Part shown: piece after piece, positions 1-5,322 of the stretch
Position numbering within the stretch: the stretch's first letter is position 1
Layout of the letters: each line of letters begins with the position of its first letter
Source of the DNA: an uncultured Chloroflexota bacterium
GTDB lineage: Bacteria; Chloroflexota; Anaerolineae; Anaerolineales; Anaerolineaceae
DNA: 8,508 nt
NCBI GenBank assembly: GCA_902795255.1
Contig: CADBKS010000124.1
Coordinates: 1 to 8,508 of the forward strand
Direction: 5' to 3'
The notes under the pieces: model-generated
The model's input: only the letters and a program-made list of their open reading frames with translations
Database searches by the model: none
What the model was told of the DNA's origin: nothing
Program-made: the position numbers and the translations under genes

Positions 1-1872
1 ATATCTGAATTTCTCCCGCTGCTTGGCCTTCTGCCGCTTCTCATATTCCTTGACCAGGGCAATGCTTATCGGCCGGGCTTCTTTCCCGTGGGCGTAGGTG
101 TCCGCGACGGCCTCGGCAAAGAACTCGCCGGCGGAATAACTCCCGTACTTCGACGTCATCCCCTTTTTGTAAAAGTCGCTGTGGTAGGTGTCGATGGTGT
201 TGGCCATGTGGTTGATCCCCCGGGAGTCCGTGTGGGATTTCTTGACCCCGCGGAACGCTTTCATGCCGTATTTTTCGGGGATCTCCCAGTCATTTTGCGT
301 GAGGACATCCAGCAGCATTTCGTTTTCCGCCAGGTTGTTCTCTTCTTCTGTCCGGGCATTTTCCATGAGGACCTGTTTCTGCTGCAGCTCTTGCGGGGCG
401 ATCCCCAGGCTTTTGTCCCGCAGCTGTTCGGGCAGCGACTTCCGGAGGTTGAACGCCCGCTGACCGTCAGATTCCGTCAGCAGCGAAGCCATGGTGTGCC
501 CCAGCTCATGGGTCCCGTGATATGCCCGGGGCGAGATATGGAAATGATCCTTCTCATCCAGCAGATCCTGCTCCGCCCGGTACGCTTCGCCTTCGGGTCC
601 TTCCCGGTCCGGTGCGGCGTTGTAATCGAAGTCCGACTTTCGGATCCCGCCCCGGGTCGTGCTTGTGGACATACTGGTCTTGGATCTCGGATCGAGCACG
701 TTCATGTCTCCGACCATGCCCTTCAGCTCCGGATAATCGACCACCACCCGCGCCATGTGCTTCAGCTTGGCGCGGAAAACCTTCATATCGATTTTGTTGG
801 CTTTGTATTTATCGTAAAAGCCCCCGGACTTGTTGCCGGTGAAGGCTGCGAAGATCCGGTAAGCCTGCTGTGGGGTCCGGGCCTGATCGATCGCGTCCTG
901 GACTTTGGCGAGCTCCGGCACGTTGTTCGGGTTGAACCCCACCAGCCCGTTTTCGTCCGTCTCCGCCTCGTAGGAACGGGCCGTGGTGCGCTTTTTCTTC
1001 AAGGCATGCTTCGGCTTGCCCGTGAAGATCCCGGTCTCGATCGCCAGCTGCTCGGCTTCCGCGTCACCGATCCGGGAATCCAGCCCCGCGACGATCGCCC
1101 GAAAATCCCGGCCCAGCTGTTTGTTCTGACTCTTTGTCCCCAGTCCTTTGGAAACGGTCTCCAGCAAAATATCCCGCAGTGCGTAGTCCCGGTAGGCCGC
1201 GCGGGCCAGGAAGCGCACGGATTTTGCGTAGTTGAAATCGGTGTCTTCCTGTTTGAAGTGCTTCCGCAGCAGTTTCCTGAGGCGGCCTTCAAAAACATCA
1301 TAGACTGCCACCCCGTCTTCGGTTGCGAACATGTCGAGGAGCGTGCGTTCGATGTCGTTGATCGCTTTTACGTCCGGGTTCGCCTGATTTTTCGCTTCCC
1401 GGTCCTGCTGCTTCTGCTCTTCCTCGTCATCCGGGAGCAGCTGCACCGCCCCCAGCGGCATTGACGCGGAAACATTGCCCCGGACCGCGCCCTGCTGGAC
1501 CGTATGGACCAGCTCATGCGCCATCACCGAGGGCTCGAACCCGCCCCTGCCGAAATAGACATCCCGGCCCTGCGTCCAGGCCCGCGCACCCATCGCGCGG
1601 CCCCGGCCGGCGCTGGCACTGTCGCTGTGGACCCGGATGGGAGAGAAATCCGCGCCCAGACGGCTGCCCATCTCGCGCATCACGGTCTCCGGCGTCCCGG
1701 AGGAGATCCCCTCCGAAAGCCGGTCCGCCTCGCTTTCGGCGCCGGGCAGCTCCATGATCCGCATCAGCGTGCTGTTCGGTAGCGCGGAGGACTGAAGCTC
1801 GTCTTCCACCCGCTCATCCCGTACCTCCGCGCGCGGCACACTGTTCTTTTGTTTGTCAAATGAATTTCCCAT
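1..1872 (-). CDS. DUF4157 protein with a second C-terminal HExxH metallopeptidase-like domain (partial, 3' end beyond window)
   Basis: The minus-strand frame is open for 624 codons from ATG 1872-1870 to the window edge, so the C-terminus is missing. An AGGA-containing leader (ACAGGAACTGCTG) precedes the ATG. Residues about 68-128 match the DUF4157 core: a SPIRVHSDS stretch, ARAWTQGRDVYF, then AHELVHTVQQ with H119, E120 and H123. DUF4157 is common in proteins linked to extracellular contractile injection systems and polymorphic toxins. A long charged middle region follows. A second site, THELGHTMA (H455, E456, H459), lies in the C-terminal third, and a later AGEFFAEAVADTY segment offers E583 or E587 as a gluzincin-type third zinc ligand. 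I infer an effector or toxin whose DUF4157 part is a delivery or processing module and whose C-terminal part is the active protease. There is no signal peptide, and no injection-system gene is in view. The domain call is confident; the function is inferred. Confidence 0.85.
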   Translation of the reverse strand, partial: MGNSFDKQKNSVPRAEVRDERVEDELQSSALPNSTLMRIMELPGAESEADRLSEGISSGTPETVMREMGSRLGADFSPIRVHSDSASAGRGRAMGARAWTQGRDVYFGRGGFEPSVMAHELVHTVQQGAVRGNVSASMPLGAVQLLPDDEEEQKQQDREAKNQANPDVKAINDIERTLLDMFATEDGVAVYDVFEGRLRKLLRKHFKQEDTDFNYAKSVRFLARAAYRDYALRDILLETVSKGLGTKSQNKQLGRDFRAIVAGLDSRIGDAEAEQLAIETGIFTGKPKHALKKKRTTARSYEAETDENGLVGFNPNNVPELAKVQDAIDQARTPQQAYRIFAAFTGNKSGGFYDKYKANKIDMKVFRAKLKHMARVVVDYPELKGMVGDMNVLDPRSKTSMSTSTTRGGIRKSDFDYNAAPDREGPEGEAYRAEQDLLDEKDHFHISPRAYHGTHELGHTMASLLTESDGQRAFNLRKSLPEQLRDKSLGIAPQELQQKQVLMENARTEEENNLAENEMLLDVLTQNDWEIPEKYGMKAFRGVKKSHTDSRGINHMANTIDTYHSDFYKKGMTSKYGSYSAGEFFAEAVADTYAHGKEARPISIALVKEYEKRQKAKQREKFRY

Positions 1873-1893
1873 CAGCAGTTCCTGTCCGTTAAT

Positions 1894-1899
1894 ATTATA
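1894..1899 (-). promoter_or_regulatory. -10 box candidate for the DUF4157 gene
   Basis: A perfect TATAAT reads on the minus strand within an AT-rich patch, 21 bases upstream of the ATG. It would give a leader of roughly 15 bases. No good -35 was found at 16-18 bases upstream; that position is occupied by the GC-rich palindrome GCGCTTCGCGC of the repeat region. Confidence 0.4.
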
Positions 1900-1946
1900 T
1901 TACTATTGCGCTTCGCGCAGCTGTCAGCAGCCGGTGCGCTTTGCTT

Positions 1947-1967
1947 AGGTAAAAGGTAAAAGGTAAA
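1947..1967. repeat. Heptamer tandem array, AGGTAAA x3
   Basis: Three exact tandem copies of the 7-base word AGGTAAA. It lies between a small GC-rich palindrome (from about 1909) and the next heptamer array, and is one of several arrays of different sequence but the same 7-base period in this window. Confidence 0.85.
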
Positions 1968-1985
1968 AATTGCGGTGTCGCTTCA

Positions 1986-2020
1986 ATTCAGGAGCCAGGA
2001 TTCAGGATTCAGGATTCAGG
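1986..2020. repeat. Heptamer tandem array, ATTCAGG x5
   Basis: Five consecutive 7-base units: ATTCAGG, AGCCAGG, then ATTCAGG three times. The array ends exactly where the inverted end of the following composite repeat (GGAAATAAGTGTCGC, 2021-2035) begins. Confidence 0.85.
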
Positions 2021-2320
2021 GGAAATAAGTGTCGCTGCGCGACGATTTAAGATGGCGCCCGTGCCGCAGGGGCCGGTTGCCTGAAGGCACTTGTGCCGTA
2101 AGGAATCGCTCCCCGAAGGCACATTTTGCAAAGCGCACAGCGGGTCGCGGAGCGTTCTCGTAACCGAAACGAAGCGTCACCTATTTTAACTTCACTCTTC
2201 ACTCTGCACTCTTCACACTGAGCGAAGCTCTTCACTCTTCACACTAAGCGAAGCTCTTCACACTTCACACTGAGCGAAGCTCTTCACTCTGAACTCTAAA
2301 TACACGCGTCACATATTTCC
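2021..2320. repeat. RAYT-less composite repeat (copy 1) with inverted ends and a degenerate REP hairpin
   Basis: The outer ends are near-perfect inverted repeats: GGAAATAAGTGTCGC at 2021-2035 and, read on the minus strand, GGAAATATGTGACGC at 2320-2306 (13 of 15 identical). Inside the left end is the palindrome GTCGCTGCGCGAC (2031-2043) followed by TTTAAGATGGCGCC, a word shared with the copies starting near 3639 and 6911. A hairpin GGCAC-TT-GTGCC (2086-2097) sits where the RAYT-flanking REPs have GGCACC...GGTGCC, but the outer arms are decayed. The stretch CGCTCCCCGAAGGCACATTT... (from about 2108) recurs near 7062. The right part is the TTCACTC heptamer array. I read it as a non-autonomous relative of the RAYT locus; no coding sequence is evident. 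Confidence 0.6.
2191..2296. repeat. TTCACTC-type heptamer array interrupted by GAGCGAAGCTC palindromes
   Basis: Ten 7-base units (TTCACTC, TTCACAC, TGCACTC, TGAACTC) are punctuated three times (2219-2230, 2245-2256, 2271-2282) by the 12-mer TRAGCGAAGCTC, which carries a hairpin of the GAGC-GAA-GCTC type. Two heptamers plus one 12-mer make a 26-base higher-order period. On the minus strand it reads AGTGTGAA-GAGCTTCGCT, the same word set as the AGTGAAA arrays near 3555 and 6714. Confidence 0.85.
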
Positions 2321-2322
2321 AA

Positions 2323-2357
2323 CCAATGACTATTGACCAATGACCAATGACTAATAA
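2323..2357. repeat. Heptamer tandem array, CCAATGA type x5
   Basis: Five 7-base units: CCAATGA, CTATTGA, CCAATGA, CCAATGA, CTAATAA. It is the reverse complement of the TCATTGG array at 3600-3627, and each array sits beside the GGAAATATGTG-like end of a composite repeat, in opposite orientation. Confidence 0.8.
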
Positions 2358-2363
2358 GAAAAA

Positions 2364-2390
2364 TAGTGTAAAAATAGTGAAAAAATAGTG
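2364..2390 (+). promoter_or_regulatory. Three 11-bp direct repeats upstream of fic (possible operator)
   Basis: TAGTG occurs at 2364, 2375 and 2386, each inside an 11-base unit of the form AAAAATAGTG(T/A). The spacing is about one helical turn, so the three sites would face the same side of the DNA, and they cover the -35 region of the fic promoter. This period differs from the 7-base period of the nearby arrays, which is why I separate it. Binding by a regulator, possibly the Fic winged-helix domain itself, is speculation. Confidence 0.4.
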
Positions 2391-2400
2391 TAAAATCGGA

Positions 2401-2406
2401 TATAAT
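2401..2406 (+). promoter_or_regulatory. -10 box of the fic promoter
   Basis: A perfect TATAAT lies 38 bases upstream of the fic ATG, which would give a leader of about 30 bases. The matching -35 is weak (TGAAAA at 2378-2383, spacing 17) and falls within the 11-bp repeats, suggesting dependence on, or repression through, those repeats. Confidence 0.55.
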
Positions 2407-2444
2407 TTGCCTGTAAGATCTCCTCTTTCGAAAGGTGATGCGTG

Positions 2445-3566
2445 ATGCTGAAAGTTACCCTGACTAACGAAATATTGCGCAGAATTTCCGCCATTGACCG
2501 GCATAAATTCTCCTTAAGTACGATCGAACTGCCGCCGGAAACATTTAACAGGCTCCGGAAAAATTCAAAAAGAAAAAGCACCTATGCATCCAACCGTATT
2601 GAAGGAAATCCGCTTACGGAGGAACAGGTCGCTGAAGCGATCGAAAAAGACGCCCATCAGCATTTCCTCAAGCCGGAACAGGAAGTCAGAAATTATTTCA
2701 TGGCATTGGATCTTCTTGATGAGAAATGCAGAAAAAAGGAACCGTTTTCCAAAAAGCTGATCCTTGAGGTGCAGGCACTGGTTGAAAAAGGGGCTCCAAA
2801 AGAAAAAACCGGGTTCCGGGGGCCGACTCCTCCCGGCGTGCTTTTTGCGGTATTCGATGGAAAAAGCGGTGAAATCGATTATATCCCGCCGGAATATTGC
2901 GATATTCCGGATCTGATCGATGAGCTGGTCGATTATGTGAACCGCACCGACGATCATCCCCTGATCGTGGCAGCGGTCGTGCATTACCAGCTGGTCACCA
3001 TTCACCCTTTTGAGGATGGGAACGGACGTACTGCCCGCCTGCTTTCCGGATATATCCTGGATCGGGAAGGATACGGGTTCAACGGCGCCGGATCCCTGGA
3101 AGAATTTTTTGCTTATGATATGGATGAATACTATGATTCGCTGCAGATGGGACTTCCGCCGCTTTATTATTCCGGCCGGAATGATCCGCCTCATCCGGAG
3201 ATCTGGATCAATTATTTTCTCCGTATGATGGAATTGTATTCTGCAAAGGTTTGTGAGATCTCAAGAAACGCCGGAAACCGGGAAATTTATGCGGGACTTT
3301 CTTATCTGAACGCAAAGGAAAAGGAACTGCTCGCCTTTTTGATCCAAATGCATCTTTACGAATTTACACCTGCAGCGGTCAGTGAAATGGTCGGTGTGAC
3401 AAATAAAACGATCATTAATCGGTGTGTCAGGCTTGTAAACAACGGCTTCGCGGTTCCGATCCTGGTCAGACAGAGGATACGCAGTTATAAACTAAGCGAT
3501 ATGACCATAGCAAATGCAAAACTGATCCTGGAATCAATTCGGGGCGCTTCGCGCAGTGAAAAGTGA
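2445..3566 (+). CDS. Class II Fic family protein (predicted AMP-transferase) with C-terminal winged helix
   Basis: Residue numbers count from the alternative GTG at 2442; starting at ATG 2445 shifts them by one. The ATG is preferred because AAAGG at 2431-2435 lies 9 bases upstream. The N-terminal Fic_N-like part carries the autoinhibitory motif SNRIEG (S50, E54, G55), which marks class II Fic enzymes in which the Glu blocks the ATP site. The catalytic loop HPFEDGNGRTAR is complete (H188 to R199), and the flap-like GVLFAVFDG lies near 132-140. Residues about 295-352 look like a winged helix. Length (373) is normal for this architecture. Fic enzymes transfer AMP from ATP to a hydroxyl of a target protein; the target here is unknown. 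No antitoxin gene adjoins it, consistent with an in-cis inhibitor. Oddly, the last residues (ASRSEK) and the stop codon are encoded by a flanking palindrome and heptamer repeat, so the native C-terminus may have been replaced. Confidence 0.95.
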   Translation: MLKVTLTNEILRRISAIDRHKFSLSTIELPPETFNRLRKNSKRKSTYASNRIEGNPLTEEQVAEAIEKDAHQHFLKPEQEVRNYFMALDLLDEKCRKKEPFSKKLILEVQALVEKGAPKEKTGFRGPTPPGVLFAVFDGKSGEIDYIPPEYCDIPDLIDELVDYVNRTDDHPLIVAAVVHYQLVTIHPFEDGNGRTARLLSGYILDREGYGFNGAGSLEEFFAYDMDEYYDSLQMGLPPLYYSGRNDPPHPEIWINYFLRMMELYSAKVCEISRNAGNREIYAGLSYLNAKEKELLAFLIQMHLYEFTPAAVSEMVGVTNKTIINRCVRLVNNGFAVPILVRQRIRSYKLSDMTIANAKLILESIRGASRSEK

Positions 3567-3582
3567 ATGGTGAAAAGTGCGC
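3555..3582. repeat. AGTGAAA-type heptamer array overlapping the fic stop codon
   Basis: Four 7-base units: AGTGAAA, AGTGAAT, GGTGAAA, AGTGCGC. It is preceded by the palindrome GCGCTTCGCGC (about 3544-3554) and followed by GCGCTCCGCG. The fic TGA (3564-3566) lies in the second unit. The same four words in the same order recur at 6834-6861. Confidence 0.85.
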
Positions 3583-3599
3583 TCCGCGGAATACGGCAG

Positions 3600-3627
3600 T
3601 CAATGGTCGTTGGTCATTGGTCGATAG
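3600..3627. repeat. TCATTGG-type heptamer array x4
   Basis: Four 7-base units: TCAATGG, TCGTTGG, TCATTGG, TCGATAG. It directly precedes the GTAATATGTGCCGC end of the RAYT locus (3630-3643) and is the inverse of the array at 2323-2357. Confidence 0.8.
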
Positions 3628-3678
3628 TTGTAATATGTGCCGCTTCGCGGCGGGTTAAGATGGCACCGCGGTGTCGGC

Positions 3679-3886
3679 GGGACGGTTCACGGCGGCACCG
3701 AAAAGGTGCCAAAGGGAACTGTCCCAAAGACACCCACGGACCGTGACGCCTGTCATCCCCGGCTCACCGCGGTACATGCCGGTTCATGGCGGAAACTCCC
3801 CGGCGGAACCTGCCTCCCGGTGGAAACAGCGGGGACGGATCTGATGACTCCATCCGGAGTCAACGAGAGCCGGCCCCTGTGTCCCC
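3679..3886. repeat. BIME unit 1 (left REP plus a variant right hairpin)
   Basis: The left REP (3679-3725) folds as outer stem GGGACGGTTC/GAACTGTCCC (10 bp with one G-T), 5-base internal loops, and inner stem GGCACC/GGTGCC closed by GAAAA. The spacer from 3726 matches units 2-4 up to the GGAAACTCCCC word near 3800. From there the sequence is unique: a hairpin at 3831-3886 (GGGGAC...GTCCCC outside; GACTCC-ATCC-GGAGTC inside at 3846-3861) takes the place of the usual right REP. Confidence 0.75.
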
Positions 3887-3894
3887 ACTCCCCG

Positions 3895-4064
3895 GCGGCA
3901 CCGCAAGGTGCCAAAGGGAACTGTCCCAAAGACACCCACGGACCGTGACGCCTGTCATCCCTGGCTCACCGCGGTACATGCCGGTTCATGGCGGAAACTC
4001 CCCCCGCAGTGCATGCCTCTCGGGACAGTTCTTTCCGACATTCGGTGTCTTCACGAACCGTCCC
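3895..4064. repeat. BIME unit 2
   Basis: The left REP has the inner stem GGCACC-GCAA-GGTGCC (3897-3912) and GAACTGTCCC (3918-3927) but lacks its GGGACGGTTC arm. The right REP is GGGACAGTTC (4022-4031) to GAACCGTCCC (4055-4064), with the inner stem shortened to GACA-TTC-GGTGTC. The spacer contains CACGG-A-CCGTG and a GCATGC palindrome. Twenty-one bases separate it from the RAYT stop codon. Confidence 0.8.
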
Positions 4065-4085
4065 CTCCGGCATTTCGTGGTATCG

Positions 4086-4823
4086 TCAGGCCTTCTGGAT
4101 CATGCCGCGGTTGATCCCTGTCAGCCGCTCGATTTGACGGATCTTCAGCCCTTTTTCCTTCAGCATACGAATCGCTGCGTTTCTTTTTTCACGGGGCCAG
4201 GATTGAAGCTCCATGACATTTTCGGTCCCGATCGTCTTTCGTATCTCACGGAGAGCCCATTGATCATCGTGCCTTTCGCTTCCGTATTCCATGCATTCAT
4301 CGTCATTTTTTGCGGCAATATAGGCTTCGTATTCTTCACGGGTACCGATCAGCTCAGAAAACGGCCCGGTTCTGACAAAAGAATCCGGCCTGTCATAAAG
4401 CCGATAGCTGCTCCATTCGTAATCGGAAGCCCGGCATATTCCGGCTTTCTGCGGATTGTTCAGAATGTAACGGAAAACCGTGAGCAGGTAATTTTCGCTT
4501 TCGATGTTTTCGCTTTTGAACCGATCCTGAAACAAATGCCCGGAACGGTCATACTTTTCATTGAAATAAGCAGAATAACTGCCGTTCAGTTTCTGCATGA
4601 ACAGGGAAACGTTGCCGGATGGATCATACACCAGCAAATGAACATGATTATCCATCAGACAATAACAGCAAACCGTGACTTCTGTTTCCCGGCTGTAACG
4701 CTCAAGGAGTGAAAGAAATAACCGAAAATCATCCCGATCCGCAAAAAGGATCTGTTTGCTGATGCCGCGTGTGATCAGATGCATAAATCCTGATTCGCTC
4801 TTTGTTCTCGGTGATCTGGGCAT
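4086..4823 (-). CDS. REP-associated tyrosine transposase (RAYT), Y1/HUH family
   Basis: This 245-residue protein resembles IS200-type Y1 transposases of the RAYT group, which nick and join single-stranded DNA at REP hairpins. It contains the GFMHLITRG first strand (12-20), the HUH metal site DNHVHLLV with H60 and H62, the conserved GHLFQDRFKSE (95-105), and RYILNNPQKAG (118-128), in which Y119 is the likely nucleophile. The C-terminal tail (about 216-245; KGLKIRQIERLTGINRG) looks like a helix-turn-helix found in Firmicute RAYTs. I chose ATG 4823 because AAGGAG stands 9 bases upstream and the Y1 fold begins just after it; the frame is open further up to 4937, but those residues are translated from the REP repeat. 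BIME units flank it on both sides. The gene appears intact. Family call is firm; present-day mobility is unknown. Confidence 0.95.
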   Translation of the reverse strand: MPRSPRTKSESGFMHLITRGISKQILFADRDDFRLFLSLLERYSRETEVTVCCYCLMDNHVHLLVYDPSGNVSLFMQKLNGSYSAYFNEKYDRSGHLFQDRFKSENIESENYLLTVFRYILNNPQKAGICRASDYEWSSYRLYDRPDSFVRTGPFSELIGTREEYEAYIAAKNDDECMEYGSERHDDQWALREIRKTIGTENVMELQSWPREKRNAAIRMLKEKGLKIRQIERLTGINRGMIQKA

Positions 4824-4843
4824 TCTGTTTATCTCCTTGATCA
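4818..4843 (-). promoter_or_regulatory. Ribosome binding site that sets the RAYT start
   Basis: On the minus strand AAGGAG is followed after 9 bases by ATG (4823-4821). This strong SD, in an AT-rich leader between the gene and BIME unit 3, decides against the longer start at 4937. Confidence 0.75.
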
Positions 4844-4883
4844 GTGCTTTTATGTTAAAAAAATTGGTGCATGCGGTGACGGC

Positions 4884-5069
4884 GGGACGGTTCACGGCGG
4901 CACCGCAAGGTGCCAAAGGGAACTGTCCCAAAGACACCCACGGACCGTGACGCCTGTCATCCCCGGCTCACCGCGGCACATGCCGGTTCAATGCGGAAAC
5001 TCCCCCCGCAGTGCATGCCTCCCGGGACAGTTCTTTCCGACACCTTTCGGTGTCTTCACGAACCGTCCC
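4884..5069. repeat. BIME unit 3 (most complete copy, 186 bp)
   Basis: Left REP 4884-4929: GGGACGGTTC, internal loop, GGCACC-GCAA-GGTGCC, internal loop, GAACTGTCCC. Right REP 5024-5069: GGGACAGTTC, TTTCC, GACACC-TTTC-GGTGTC, TTCAC, GAACCGTCCC. Read on the minus strand, the right REP has the same plan as the left one, so the unit is a pair of inverted REPs around a 94-base spacer. The inner stems differ by compensated changes (GGCACC/GGTGCC versus GACACC/GGTGTC), and both have GNRA-type loops on the same relative strand. Confidence 0.85.
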
Positions 5070-5245
5070 CTCCGGCACCGAAAAGGTGCCAAAGGGAACT
5101 GTCCCAAAGACACTCACGGACCGTGACGCCCGTCAGCCCCGGCTCACCGCGGCATATGCCGGTTCATGGCGGAAACTCCCCCCGCAGTGCATGCCTCCGG
5201 GGACAGTTCTTTCCGACACCTTTCGGTGTCTTCACGAACCGTCCC
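5070..5245. repeat. BIME unit 4
   Basis: It abuts unit 3 head to tail. The left REP has GGCACC-GAAAA-GGTGCC (5074-5090) and GAACTGTCCC (5096-5105) but no own GGGACGGTTC arm. The right REP runs from GGGACAGTTC (5200-5209) to GAACCGTCCC (5236-5245), with a complete GACACC-TTTC-GGTGTC inner stem. It is followed by CCGGCATTTCGTG, the same word that follows unit 2. Confidence 0.85.
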
Positions 5246-5278
5246 GCCGGCATTTCGTGAAGCCGCGAAGCGCTTAAC

Positions 5279-5313
5279 TTCACTCTGCACTCTGCACTCT
5301 GAACTCTGAACTA
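5279..5313. repeat. TTCACTC-type heptamer array x5
   Basis: Five 7-base units: TTCACTC, TGCACTC, TGCACTC, TGAACTC, TGAACTA. It follows the right end of the RAYT locus (GCGAAGCG...TTAAC) and stops 9 bases before the phosphatase stop codon. Confidence 0.85.
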
Positions 5314-5322
5314 TTAGCGATG

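Larger units (their letters stand above)
3630..5285. mobile_element. RAYT/BIME locus (REPtron-like element)
   Basis: The locus starts with GTAATATGTGCCGC (3630-3643), containing the palindrome GCCGC-TTC-GCGGC (3639-3651), followed by GGGTTAAGATGGC. It ends with GCCGCGAAGCG (5262-5272) and TTAACTTCACTC, matching the boundaries of the RAYT-less copies near 2021 and 6901. Inside, in order: BIME units 1 and 2, the RAYT gene on the minus strand, then BIME units 3 and 4. All four units are in the same orientation. Two units on each side of the transposase gene is the arrangement known for RAYT loci in other bacteria. Exact outer boundaries are uncertain. Confidence 0.65.

Noticed and set aside
88..1464. 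458-codon open frame on the plus strand
   Set aside because: It lies opposite the DUF4157 gene, has no recognisable domain and low-complexity composition, while the minus strand shows two HExxH motifs and family signatures.
2445..3566. Fic as the toxin of a toxin-antitoxin pair
   Set aside because: No small antitoxin gene is adjacent, and the inhibitory SxxxEG motif is within the same protein, as in class II Fic enzymes.
4824..4937. Longer N-terminus for the RAYT from a start at 4937
   Set aside because: The extra 38 residues come from BIME unit 3 and leader DNA; the SD and family start both indicate 4823.
3679..5245. CRISPR array
   Set aside because: The repeats are about 180 bp, each with two inverted hairpins and conserved spacers, and no Cas gene is present.
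3637..5277. Several plus-strand frames encoding a recurring peptide (GTVPKTPTDRDA)
   Set aside because: The peptide is simply the BIME repeat translated several times; frames differ in extent between copies, lack SDs and one runs antisense through the RAYT gene.
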